From: DASXZH01 sp963829965
GTDB lineage: Bacteria > Armatimonadota > Fimbriimonadia > Fimbriimonadales > Fimbriimonadaceae
DNA length: 64,000 nt
Direction: 5' to 3'
Assembly: GCA_963829965.1 (NCBI GenBank)
Contig: CAWHLK010000057.1
Coordinates: 124,001-188,000 of the forward strand
Position 1 is the stretch's first letter; each line of letters starts with the position of its first letter. This document shows positions 43,296 through 51,699 of this stretch, one piece after another. The notes under the pieces are model-generated. The model worked only from the letters and a program-made list of their open reading frames with translations. It was not told where the DNA came from and did not search any database. A program made the translations under genes and the position numbers.

Positions 43296-44404
43296 TCACC
43301 TCTTCTCGGTATTATCATTGGATCGCTTTTCGAAGAGGCCCGAATATTGCCCTTTAAATAGAGGACAGTATTTGACACCCGTGGCCATCATAACGAGCAC
43401 TGAACAGGCAAAGAGGGAAGCCCCAATCACGATAGGCCCCCTTTCTCCCCTCGCCATACCGTAGCCAATTACTGAGGGAGACAAATCTCCAGCTAGCCCA
43501 AACAAAGGCCCGAGGACCATCTTCGGCTGTACGTGCTCAACCATGGCGATGTAAATGTTAAGCAGCCATGTTGAAGTTATCGCCGTGAGCAGTATCGCCG
43601 CAAGAACCACCATCACCGGCATTAACTGGCCCGTTCGCGCCCACGCCGCAAAGAAGACGAGCGCCGCAAGCACCCATTTCGCAAGGCTTGGCGAAGGCCT
43701 TAGGGCCATGTACAAGAAAAGCGGCAGCAAGACAATTCCGGAAGTCCCCTGTTTCGAAAAAGTTTCCTGATGAGAGTTCGAGCTTTCGGACTAGTCTCCC
43801 TGATCCTTAGGGCAGACCCAAGATACATGTAAGCAGACCCAAGGTTGCCTTGCTCCACCATTTCCTCACCGATCTTTAAATCCTGAGCAGCAGTAAAGCG
43901 CATGCTCTCCCGCACGCCCACGACAAGAGTCGAGGCCGAGAGGCCCACATTTGTTGTTGCGATTTGCTCCTTAACCCACAGCGCAGTCTGTGAGTTGGGC
44001 CTCCTTTGCAGCGCTAGATCCGCTAGTTTCACGGCTCCCTTCAAATCCCCGAGACGGAATTTGCATTTTGCTGCTTCGGCATACAAGCCTGCGTCTGGCC
44101 CCTTCTCCAAGGCCTTGTCAAGCTCCTCCAGCGCCTCTTTATAATGGCCGAGTCCCCCAAGGACCACGCCCAGCGTACCGTGAGCCGCGGCGCTCTTCGG
44201 AGCGAGCACAACTGCTCTTCTTGCATAAAATAGCGCAGACTCAAGGTCCCCCTGCATCCTATAACTGTCTGCAAGATAGCCGATCGCCTTTACGCCACGA
44301 GGATTCAGCTCGATCGCCCTTAAAAATAGATCATTTGCTTCGGCGTAGTTCTTTTCCACCCAATACTTTTGGAAGCCGGCGTCTACAAAATCGGGATAGT
44401 CCAC
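43296..44404 (-). CDS. TPR plus membrane-domain protein, copy E, one frameshift
   Basis: Directly downstream of the complete Rhs gene (100-base gap, same strand). The first frame (44404 to about 43760) has good TPR repeats: NYAEANDLFLRAIELNPRGV, GDLESALFYARRAVVLAPKS, GHYKEALEELDKALEKGPDA, GDLKGAVKLADLALQRRPNS. In a run of five T at about 43765 one base is missing; the next frame continues GIVLLPLFLYMAL and about four membrane helices to 43296. Position after the Rhs tip makes it the best immunity candidate of the set, although TPR-membrane proteins may equally be unrelated cargo. Confidence 0.65.
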
Positions 44405-44504
44405 GGAGTGCGCTCACATAAACTTTGGATTCACAACAGCCTTCAGAAGTGCTTTCGACGATTTGACCCCCACGGGGATACTGAGAAAAGTAGACCTCGT
44501 GATT

Positions 44505-45710
44505 CTAACACATCTGTTTCCCCCCTTGAGGTTGGGTATAGATCATCGGGAAGATTTCGCTTCCGACGCCGTCGAGAATCGCCCCAAGGATGCCCAAAAC
44601 GGTTACTCCTTCGGTGCCACCTGCTACGGCGTCAGCGCCTGCTCCGCCCGGACCGCTCCCTTCAGGCGCGATGAGTTTCTCCCCATCTCCCTCTCTCATC
44701 TCTTTTAGCGCCTCCCCACCTTTATCCTCCACCTGCTCTGGCTCGCCCGTCTGCTGATCCTCGATTTCTGGAGGATATTCAAGTTTCTCAATGGGCACGC
44801 TAGGTCCCTCCGTGATCACTGGGCCATTCGGAATGAACGGCGCGATGACACGATTGTAAAGGCCAACGAACTGCCAGAATAGCATGACGCTAACGCGCCA
44901 CCATTCGACCCACCATTTGCCTTCCGGGTCAACATACTTGGTTGGTTCATTGCCTGCATAGTCATACCAGTTCCCTCCGTCCTTGGCATGGTCCCTGGTC
45001 AGGAACCGGCCCGTGCTAGGATCATAATAGCGATGCCCAAGCAGCATGAGACCCGTGTCGGAGTCGCTTTGATAGCCACCTTTCGCGACGAAGCCAAACG
45101 GGGCGGCGCTGGACCCGGTCGAGGAAAGCAACATCCCGAACGCGTCGTAAACCTTCGTGTTTGTGACCGTTTGCGACGAATTGGTAATGTCGGTCGTTGA
45201 TCCCAGCCTATCGCAGTCATAAAACGAACTCGTGCCCGAGCGGTTCTCGGAAACGCCTGGTGTGTATTCAGCCGCCGAATCGTTAAGGACGGACGACGTA
45301 ACCGTGGCGCCGTCCCGTTTGAACGAGTAGGTCCCCGTCGAATCCACTTTGCCAGTCCTGGCATCCATGCCGTTATAGGTAAAGGTGTCTGTAACGCTGC
45401 TCGGCAAGGTCACCGAGGTGAGGCGGTCCTCGTAATCGTAACTCAGCGAGGTTGTGCCTGCCGAAGTTGTTACGCTAGTGGTGCGCCCCGCCCCATCGTA
45501 GCCGTATGTCTTGAAGCTTGTCGACTGAAGCTTGTCCGCGTGATCGTAAGTGTAAGTGTCGGTTACCCCTCCCGTGGTTTTGCTCGTGCGGTTGCCGTTG
45601 TCGTCATAGGTGTAAGTTGCCGAATAGCCGGAATTGGACTCGCTCGTGAGTTCGTCGGCGTGGTCGTATCCGTAAGTTGTGGTTAGACCCGCAACCGTTT
45701 TGCTCGACAA
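44505..45710 (-). CDS. Rhs/YD-repeat protein with variable C-terminal tip
   Basis: A 401-residue frame with YD repeats (TTYGYDHADELTSESNSGYS, YTYDDNGNRTSKTTGG, YTYDHADKLQS, TYGYDGAGRTTSV), then the Rhs core end GHRYYDPSTGRFLTRDHAKD, GGNWYDYAGNEPTKYVDPEG. After VDPEG the about 135-residue tip (GKWWVEWWRVSVMLFWQFVG ... LGILGAILDGVGSEIF) has two hydrophobic segments and a P/E/G-rich middle; no known toxin domain is recognised. A complete Rhs would have many more repeats upstream; here only about 150 residues precede the core, so this is a short or orphan Rhs module. The frame continues upstream past a single TAA at 45726-45728. Confidence 0.82.
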   Translation of the reverse strand: MSSKTVAGLTTTYGYDHADELTSESNSGYSATYTYDDNGNRTSKTTGGVTDTYTYDHADKLQSTSFKTYGYDGAGRTTSVTTSAGTTSLSYDYEDRLTSVTLPSSVTDTFTYNGMDARTGKVDSTGTYSFKRDGATVTSSVLNDSAAEYTPGVSENRSGTSSFYDCDRLGSTTDITNSSQTVTNTKVYDAFGMLLSSTGSSAAPFGFVAKGGYQSDSDTGLMLLGHRYYDPSTGRFLTRDHAKDGGNWYDYAGNEPTKYVDPEGKWWVEWWRVSVMLFWQFVGLYNRVIAPFIPNGPVITEGPSVPIEKLEYPPEIEDQQTGEPEQVEDKGGEALKEMREGDGEKLIAPEGSGPGGAGADAVAGGTEGVTVLGILGAILDGVGSEIFPMIYTQPQGGKQMC

Positions 45711-45725
45711 ATTGCCGACGCCGTC

Positions 45726-45935
45726 TTAGACGTAGCTCTCAGCAGAGATTGTCCCTCCGGCAATCATCGCAACCGGCGCAAGCAGGGCAAAGAGGCAGCA
45801 CCGTAACCCTCCCGAGGGGTCGCGGCCAATCCTCGTTATTTCGGCGCGCGTGCGAATCCACTGCACGATAGCGGTGATTCCGCCGGCGACGAACGCCAAC
45901 ACATAGAATCCGAAGCCTTTAATCTCGTGAGGCAT
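45726..45935 (-). CDS. Two-helix membrane segment in frame with the Rhs gene
   Basis: From ATG 45935 the frame gives 69 residues with two helices (GFYVLAFVAGGITAIVQWI and CLFALLAPVAMIAGGTIS) ending AESYV, then TAA. The codons after the stop read DGVGNLSSKTVAG, the natural beginning of a YD repeat, so one base change (for example TAC, making YDGVGN) would fuse this segment to the Rhs protein. It may be the export or anchor part of the short Rhs gene, or a separate small gene. It ends 16 bases before the Rhs frame. Confidence 0.45.
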   Translation of the reverse strand: MPHEIKGFGFYVLAFVAGGITAIVQWIRTRAEITRIGRDPSGGLRCCLFALLAPVAMIAGGTISAESYV

Positions 45936-45971
45936 TTCTGCACTTAAATATAACATGGGGTCCGGTGCGCT

Positions 45972-46060
45972 CGTTAACCGCCGTTCCCTGCCACAATTAA
46001 CCAGCCAATGAACCACGCGCTCAAGGTTCTTGAATTCGACGCTATCCAAAGCCTCCTCGC
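45972..46060 (+). repeat. Upstream and 5' end of intact mutS2 (right copy of the 89-bp duplication)
   Basis: Partner of 39579-39667, offset 6393 bases. It includes 36 bases of leader (CGTTAACCGCCGTTCCCTGC onward) and the first codons of mutS2. Leader sequence is identical in both copies; the three differences are in coding third positions. Confidence 0.92.
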
Positions 46061-48347
46061 ACGCCAGTGCGAGACGTCCGGTGCTGCCGAACAGGCGCAA
46101 AAGCTCACCCCCCAAACCGACACTGAAACCGTTTGGCAGGAATTAAACCGAACAGGGCAGGCGTATCGCCTGCTTTCGGAGAGTTCGCCGCCCTCCCTGG
46201 GCGCGGTACGCGACCACGCGGAATCTCTCGAGCGCGCCATGAAAGGCGGCTCCCTCGGCGGCGTAGAGATCTTTGAGATAGGGGAAGCCCTCCAAGCCAT
46301 GCGGTCGTTCCGCAACGCCATGGTCACGAAGCAGGCCGAGTACCCGGCCCTGTGGCAGCACGCCCAGTTCCTTCCCGAGCTGAGGCCGCTGGAAGACCAG
46401 ATCTTCGGCGCCCTGGAAGGCAGTGGGGAAGTCAAGGACACCGCAAGCCCCGAACTCGCCAAGCTGAGGCAAAGAAAGCAGGCGGCGATGTCCCGCATTC
46501 TGGAACGCATCCAGTCGTACACCACCAGAAATCGAGACCTCCTTTCCGATCCCATCTACACCGTCCGCGATGGCCGATATGTGATCCCGGTCAAAGTGGA
46601 GAACAAGGGCAAGATACGCGGCATCGTCCACGACACCAGCGGCACCGGCCAAACCGTCTTCATCGAGCCCGAAGACGTGCTCAAACTGGGCAACGACCTG
46701 AGAGTCGTCGAAGCCGCGGAAAGGGAGGAAGTGCGGAGGATATTGGCAGAGTTATCCTCCAAAGTTGGAAATAACGCAAACGCAATCTTGGAAGGAATAG
46801 AAGAAGCCCAAGAGCTGGACCTGCTTCTCGCCAAGGCAAAACTGGCCTTCGAAATGCGCGCTTCCGCGCCTCAACGATGGCAAGGGAATGGCCTTCAAGT
46901 GCAAGGCGGCAGGCACCCCCTCCTCAACCCAAGCGTCGTCGTTCCCATCGACCTCAGCGTCGGCTTCGATTCCCAGGGGCTCCTCATCACCGGTCCCAAC
47001 ACCGGCGGCAAAACGGTGGCGATCAAGATGGTCGGTCTCTTCGCCCTCATGGCCCAAAGCGGCCTCTACCTGCCCGCAACCAACGTCAAGTTCGGGCCCT
47101 TCAACGGCGTCTGGGCCGATATCGGCGATGAGCAGAGCGTGGAACAATCCCTTTCCACCTTCAGTGGCCACATCAAGAACCTCGTCGAGGCCCTCACCAA
47201 GCTAAAACCCGGCGCCCTCGTTCTCTGCGACGAACTCGGCGCGGGCACCGATCCCGCCGAGGGCGCAGCCCTCGCCAAGGCCATCTTGCTTACGCTTCAA
47301 GAAAAACAAGCCTACTGCGTGGCAAGCACCCACTACGGCGAGCTCAAGGCGTTTGCCTACAACACGCCGGGTTTCCAAAACGCCTCCATGGAGTTCGACG
47401 TCAAGAGCCTTCGCCCCACCTACAAGGTGCTCATGGGCGCGCCCGGCGCAAGCCACGCCCTGCGCATCGCTGAGCGTTACGGCCTGCCAAAAGACGTGGT
47501 GGCCAAGGCCTACGAAGGCCTTTCCGCCGAAACGCAGCAGCTGACCAAAATGATGGAGCAGTTGGAACTCTCCCAACGCCAAGCCAGGCTTGCCCAAAGC
47601 GAGGCAGATCGCCGGATTAACGAAGCCAGAAAAACGGAAGAAAAGGCAAACCGAAAACTGGAAGAAGCGGAGGAGATCAGAAAGAACGTCCACGCGAAGG
47701 CCAACGAGACCATCGCTGAAGTTCTCCGTGATATCCGCGGGGAAGCGGCGGCCATTTTCGAAGAGCTCAAGTCTGCTCCGAGGGATGGCAGAGCCGACGC
47801 CAAAGCCAGGGAGCACCTGCGCGATTTGGACCAATACGCCCAGGAATCGGCCGAGGTCTTCAAGCCAAAACGCCCCCTAACCACTGGGCCAACGGAGACG
47901 ATCGAAAAGGGCATGATGGTCAAGGTCGAGGGATATCCGCAGGCCGGCGTGGTCTTGGAGACGCCGAAGGGCGGCCAGGTCCTCGTCCAGGTCGGCCCTC
48001 TCAAGATCACCGCAAGCCTTTCAAAAATAACCCGCACCGCGGAGAAACAACCCGAGCTTAGAAGGTCCACCGCAGGAAAACTAAGCCTCCAGCGAGCCCA
48101 AACCGCAGTCAGCGAGATCCACCTCCGAGCCATGCGCGCCGAAGACGCCATGCAGGAGCTGGAGCGCTTCGTGGACGACGCTGTCCTCGCCGGCCTGCCC
48201 CAAGTCCGCATCGTGCACGGCAAAGGCGAAGGAATCCTAAGGAAAGCGACTCAAGACTATCTCCGCCGCAGCCGGAATATCGAGAGATTCAGAGATGGAG
48301 AAGACGGCGAAGGCGGCGCCGGCGTGACCATCGCGTATTTGAAATAG
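46008..48347 (+). CDS. mutS2: Endonuclease MutS2
   Basis: A MutS paralogue with Smr nuclease domain; in other bacteria it limits homologous recombination or resolves ribosome collisions. The 779-aa protein has the core/clamp region, the ATPase with Walker A ITGPNTGGKTVAIKM (about residues 328-342), Walker B LVLCDELGAGTDPAEG (about 404-419) and ASTHYGELKAFA, a long charged coiled coil (about 505-590), and a C-terminal Smr domain beginning EIHLRAMRAEDAMQEL with VRIVHGKGEGILRK. It is intact. The 5' end is duplicated 6.4 kb upstream. There is no Shine-Dalgarno sequence immediately upstream of ATG 46008. Confidence 0.95.
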   Translation: MNHALKVLEFDAIQSLLARQCETSGAAEQAQKLTPQTDTETVWQELNRTGQAYRLLSESSPPSLGAVRDHAESLERAMKGGSLGGVEIFEIGEALQAMRSFRNAMVTKQAEYPALWQHAQFLPELRPLEDQIFGALEGSGEVKDTASPELAKLRQRKQAAMSRILERIQSYTTRNRDLLSDPIYTVRDGRYVIPVKVENKGKIRGIVHDTSGTGQTVFIEPEDVLKLGNDLRVVEAAEREEVRRILAELSSKVGNNANAILEGIEEAQELDLLLAKAKLAFEMRASAPQRWQGNGLQVQGGRHPLLNPSVVVPIDLSVGFDSQGLLITGPNTGGKTVAIKMVGLFALMAQSGLYLPATNVKFGPFNGVWADIGDEQSVEQSLSTFSGHIKNLVEALTKLKPGALVLCDELGAGTDPAEGAALAKAILLTLQEKQAYCVASTHYGELKAFAYNTPGFQNASMEFDVKSLRPTYKVLMGAPGASHALRIAERYGLPKDVVAKAYEGLSAETQQLTKMMEQLELSQRQARLAQSEADRRINEARKTEEKANRKLEEAEEIRKNVHAKANETIAEVLRDIRGEAAAIFEELKSAPRDGRADAKAREHLRDLDQYAQESAEVFKPKRPLTTGPTETIEKGMMVKVEGYPQAGVVLETPKGGQVLVQVGPLKITASLSKITRTAEKQPELRRSTAGKLSLQRAQTAVSEIHLRAMRAEDAMQELERFVDDAVLAGLPQVRIVHGKGEGILRKATQDYLRRSRNIERFRDGEDGEGGAGVTIAYLK

Positions 48348-48595
48348 TCATACAACGAGGGTGGCGTGCACTTCAGTGCATGATCCGGAGACTGGGAAAA
48401 CCACAGAATCCAGGCATCGAGATGGCCCCTTTGGTGGCAACAGTTTTTGCGCCGATAGTGTCCAGCAAGCTGGACTCGTGCGTCTTAAGCAGGCAACAAC
48501 CCAAGAAGTGCCCGCCAATCGGAACCGTCTGCTTAGGCAGGATATCGGGAGGGAAGAGAGGTATTGTAAATGCGAGATTCCGGGCGAACACGTTT
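48348..48595 (+). other. Structured intergenic stretch, possible RNA
   Basis: After mutS2 come TGCAC TTCA GTGCA (48369-48382 region), a perfect hairpin GTCCAGC AA GCTGGAC (48460-48475), and TAAGCAG pairing with CTGCTTA about 35 bases apart (about 48488-48537). No open frame in this interval is convincing. The density of paired segments suggests a transcribed structured RNA, but I could not match it to 6S RNA, tmRNA, RNase P or a riboswitch. Confidence 0.3.
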
Positions 48596-48804
48596 AACGT
48601 TCACCGTTTACCGTCCACAGGTTTACCGTCCACACGTTTACCGTTCACCGTTCACCATTCACCCTCTCCCCCGTTCACCGTTCACCCTCCCCCGTTCACA
48701 GTTCACCGTTCACAGTTCACCCTCTCCCCCGTTCACCCTTTACCGTTCACCCCCTCCCCCGTTCACAGTTCACAGTTCACAGTTCACCGTTCACCCTCCC
48801 CCCC
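48596..48804. repeat. 7-bp tandem array (GTTCACC/GTTCACA)
   Basis: About 200 bases built from GTTCACC, GTTCACA and GTTTACC units, interrupted by CTCTCCCCC spacers, between the structured stretch and the cytidine deaminase start. An open frame passes through it into the deaminase, but this is only a translation of the repeat. Confidence 0.85.
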
Positions 48805-48806
48805 TC

Positions 48807-49211
48807 ATGCCCCACACCGCCGAAGACCTACTCAACCAAGCAAAGACTGCCCAAAAAGCAGCCTACGCCCCCTACAGCCACTACCCCGTCGGGGCAGCAG
48901 TAGAGGACGAAAACGGCAGGTGCCACACCGGCTGTAACGTGGAGAACGCCTCGTACGGAGCCTCCATGTGCGCTGAGCGCACGGCCATTTTCAAAATGAT
49001 CAGTGAAGGCGGCACGCAGATAAGGGGCATCGCCGTCGTAACAAAGGATGGGGGCGCGCCATGCGGCATGTGCCTTCAGGTGATTAGGGAGTTCGTGAAA
49101 GACCCGGAAGCGGTTAACGTTTGGCTCGGGACAGGCACGGGCATCAAGCATCAATACAAATTCAAGGAGTTACTGCCCGTCGAATTCGAGCTTTCCGAAC
49201 GGAAAGCATGA
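48807..49211 (+). CDS. cdd: Cytidine deaminase
   Basis: Converts cytidine and deoxycytidine to uridine forms (pyrimidine salvage). The 134-aa protein begins MPHTAEDLLNQAKTAQKAAY and has YSHYPVGAAVEDENG, the zinc motif with catalytic Glu CAERTAIFK (about residues 55-63) and PCGMCLQ (about 88-94), the three cysteines of the tetrameric type. ATG 48807 is chosen because everything upstream in frame is repeat sequence. No Shine-Dalgarno sequence is evident. The stop overlaps the ATG of the following lipoprotein. Confidence 0.93.
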   Translation: MPHTAEDLLNQAKTAQKAAYAPYSHYPVGAAVEDENGRCHTGCNVENASYGASMCAERTAIFKMISEGGTQIRGIAVVTKDGGAPCGMCLQVIREFVKDPEAVNVWLGTGTGIKHQYKFKELLPVEFELSERKA

Positions 49212-49939
49212 TGCGACCGGTCCAGATAGAGAAGATGAATCAGAAGATTTTGGGTGCAGCGTTCGGGGCCGTTTTATTGGCCGTAGTTTTTGGGTGCGGC
49301 GGCGGAGGCGGGGGCGGCTCATCAACCACCGGCACCGTTACCGTCACGATCTCGCCATCGAAGATCACCCTCGCTCCCGGCGGCAGCACAACCTTTACCG
49401 CAAGCGTGTCGGATGGAAGCGGAGTGAGCTTTACAAAGTCCGCGGGCACCCTCGCCGTCAGCGGCCTAACCGCCAAATATACGGCGCCCGCCACGGCGGG
49501 GCAGGCCACGGTCACGGCAACCAGCGTGGAGCAGCCCGGAGTCTCGGCCACCGCGGTGATCACGGTGGGCTAAGTCTCCGGCTCGACCGCGACGATTTCG
49601 GGAACGGTTGTCGACCAAAGCGGTGGGGTGAACGGCGTCACCGTCCTCTTCTACAATAGCGCGGGAACTCAAGTGGCGTCGATCACGACCGGAGCAAACG
49701 GAGCTTTTACGGGGACCATCCCGATCACTGCCAAGAGCTTCAATCTGGAGGCGTCCACGATCAACACCGTGAACGACTACTCCGAGTTCGAATACAACAA
49801 TAACTGGTACTCGTCCACCATCACCGGCTGCAATGCGGCGCTGTCAACCTTGACCGGCGGCGAGAAGCTGACCTTGGCGGACCTTTTCTTGTACTCGACG
49901 TCAAATCCCCCGCCACCGCCGCCGGACTGCGGCCAGTAG
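49208..49939 (+). CDS. Lipoprotein with Ig-like beta domains, in-frame stop
   Basis: ATG 49208 overlaps the cdd stop; a second ATG (49235) starts a clean lipoprotein signal, ILGAAFGAVLLAVVFGC, followed by a glycine run. An Ig-like (Big) domain follows: GTVTVTISPSKITLAPGGST to SATAVITVG. TAA at 49571-49573 is in frame with the following sequence VSGSTATISGTVVDQSGGVN, a carboxypeptidase-regulatory-like domain running to 49939 and ending in a proline run. Either one protein is split by a nonsense or sequence error, or two short products are made. It is probably cell-surface exposed. Confidence 0.65.
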
Positions 49940-49946
49940 GGCATCC

Positions 49947-51555
49947 TTATTGAGCGGCCGTGTCGTGATCGAGAAGAGACTGGATCATCAACTGAAGCTC
50001 TCTCTCGGTCGCGGGATCGGATGCACGGAAGTTGCTGTACACGATCCGGCCGTTCTGATCGATGAGGAAGTTGGTCGGTTCGCCGCGCACGTGGTAAACG
50101 GTTTCTGCGAATTTGCTGTCCGCCCGCAAAGGCGTAAACGAGTAGCGCGTACCCTTCATAAAGGGCTTGACGTAGGCGTCCTGCTCAGGCAAAACATTGA
50201 TTCCGACGTAAGAAACGCTCTTGCCTCGGAATTTCTTGAGCACCTTTTCGAAATGCGGAAACTCGCCTCTGCAAGGGCCGCAACCGGGGAACCAGAAGGT
50301 TAGGAGAACCACTTTTCCTCGATAGTCGGCAAGGGACCGCTTGCCGGTCGCCAGATACTGATCGAGGTTAAAGTCAGGGGCAGGCTTCGTGGAGGTGTCG
50401 CGTAACGCCCAGACGTCGGCATTCACCTGCGCGGGAGACTTGCCGAGGGTTGCCCCATATTTTAGGAGCGATTCCTGCACCGCGTCCTCGGGAGTTTTCG
50501 CGAAGCGGCTCAGCAGCGCGTCGTACGCGCCTTTCGTGTCGCCCGCGCCTGCGGTGACTTCCGCCTTCAGCAGATCGAACATCTCCGTATCCGATGAATA
50601 GCGGCCGATTTTCGAACCGTCGAGCAGTGTTTTGGCATCCGCATATTGGCCGGACGCGGTCAGCTTTCGAACCTGGATCAGGTTTTGGGCGAGCGTAATA
50701 TTGTTCGTCCATTCGGTCTTCTCGCGCGAATCGGAGATCGATTCCATTTGCTGCGCAAGTTGGAGAGCTTTGTCCGGGTCGGTTCGGGCATAAACGTCGA
50801 ACAGACCGCTCATGGCGTCCGCAGACCATCCAAACTTTGCGGGTGGAAAGTCGGTTCTTGCCTGCTCCCAGTAGCGAATCTTGTCTGCGTCCATGGTGGA
50901 CTTTTCACCGAGCCAATACAATGCCTGCGCGCCCCGCTCGCTTTCAGGAAAGCGTTTAGTGACGTCCAAACTCATCTGCACATACTTGGCCGGGTCGGAA
51001 TCCTCAAACATGTCGGCGTAATAAAAGGCGTAGCTGGGGTCATCCGGCGCCGCCGCTGCCGCCTTACCCATATAATCTCGCGCCGCCCCTTCGTCACCCC
51101 ACCTTTCCGCATCGAAGGAAAGAGCTTCATATGCCGGCGCGAGTTTGGGATTCAACTGCACTGCTTTTAGCAGGTACGGTTTGGAGCGAGGATCTTCTTC
51201 ATACATGGCGCCCATCCCATACTCGACCCCGGCCGATTTCGGGAACTGTTTGATCCAAACGTTGTACTGGGCCTCCAGTTTGCTCGTGGCCTCGGCCATG
51301 GATTTTTCCCAATCCGACGCCTTATAGAACGATTGCCGCATTGCCTTCCCGAAATTCGTCGTGGGCGGCCAAAAGTTCGGGGTCCTCTTCTACCGCCTTC
51401 TTTGCCGCTTCGATCGCGCCGTTCCAGTCTTTCTTTTTTTCCAAGGCAATGGCCTGATCGAGGTCCTTTTTCGCCCCTTCACTGAGACTGACACTTTGAG
51501 CTGCGGAAATCGAAACGCAAGCGAGCGCGAGAATAATCGAGGATTGGGCCTTCAT
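49947..51555 (-). CDS. Secreted TPR-thioredoxin (TlpA/AhpC-TSA-like) protein, one frameshift
   Basis: From ATG 51555 (MKAQSSIILALACVSISAAQ, a signal peptide) a TPR-like helix follows (EKKKDWNGAIEAAKKAVEED); an extra T at about 51348 (GAATTTCGGG for GAATTCGGG) shifts the frame, which then continues AMRQSFYKASDWEK and a long helical-repeat region. The last about 150 residues are a thioredoxin fold: PAPDFNLDQYL, VVLLTFWFPGCGPCRGEFP (CxxC) and GEPTNFLIDQNGRIVY. The corrected length is about 536 aa. It is probably a periplasmic thiol-disulfide protein with a scaffold. Its promoter carries the ATTTCAC direct repeats and predicts a leaderless mRNA. Confidence 0.8.
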
Positions 51556-51563
51556 GATTGTTA

Positions 51564-51598
51564 ATGATATCCCCACCGTGTGAAATCCAGCGTGAAAT
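51564..51598 (-). promoter_or_regulatory. ATTTCAC-repeat promoter of the TPR-thioredoxin gene
   Basis: On the - strand: ATTTCAC (51598-51592), 5 bases, ATTTCAC (51586-51580), 10 bases, TATCAT (51569-51564), 8 bases, ATG. The repeat period is 12 bp. The same arrangement occurs at 52866-52900 and 57439-57473. There is no normal -35, as expected if an activator on the repeats recruits RNA polymerase. Confidence 0.75.
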
Positions 51599-51699
51599 GT
51601 CGAGCAGCCCACCAATTTGCCTTCTTAGGATTCGTGGCTGCGGACGGTAACGCAGTTCAGTCTCGGCGGGACGATCGGGGGCCTACGGCACGGTAGCGA

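Noticed and set aside
37557..46060. Prophage or integrative element with integrase
   Set aside because: No integrase, phage structural or conjugation genes were seen; the mutS2 duplication fits homologous recombination better than a site-specific att.
48570..48806. N-terminal extension of cytidine deaminase through the GTTCACC array
   Set aside because: It is a direct translation of the repeat; the family N-terminus begins at ATG 48807.
26198..49573. Stop-codon reassignment or selenocysteine/pyrrolysine
   Set aside because: In-frame interruptions use both TAG and TAA, while both also end intact genes; no decoding genes or stem-loop elements are visible.
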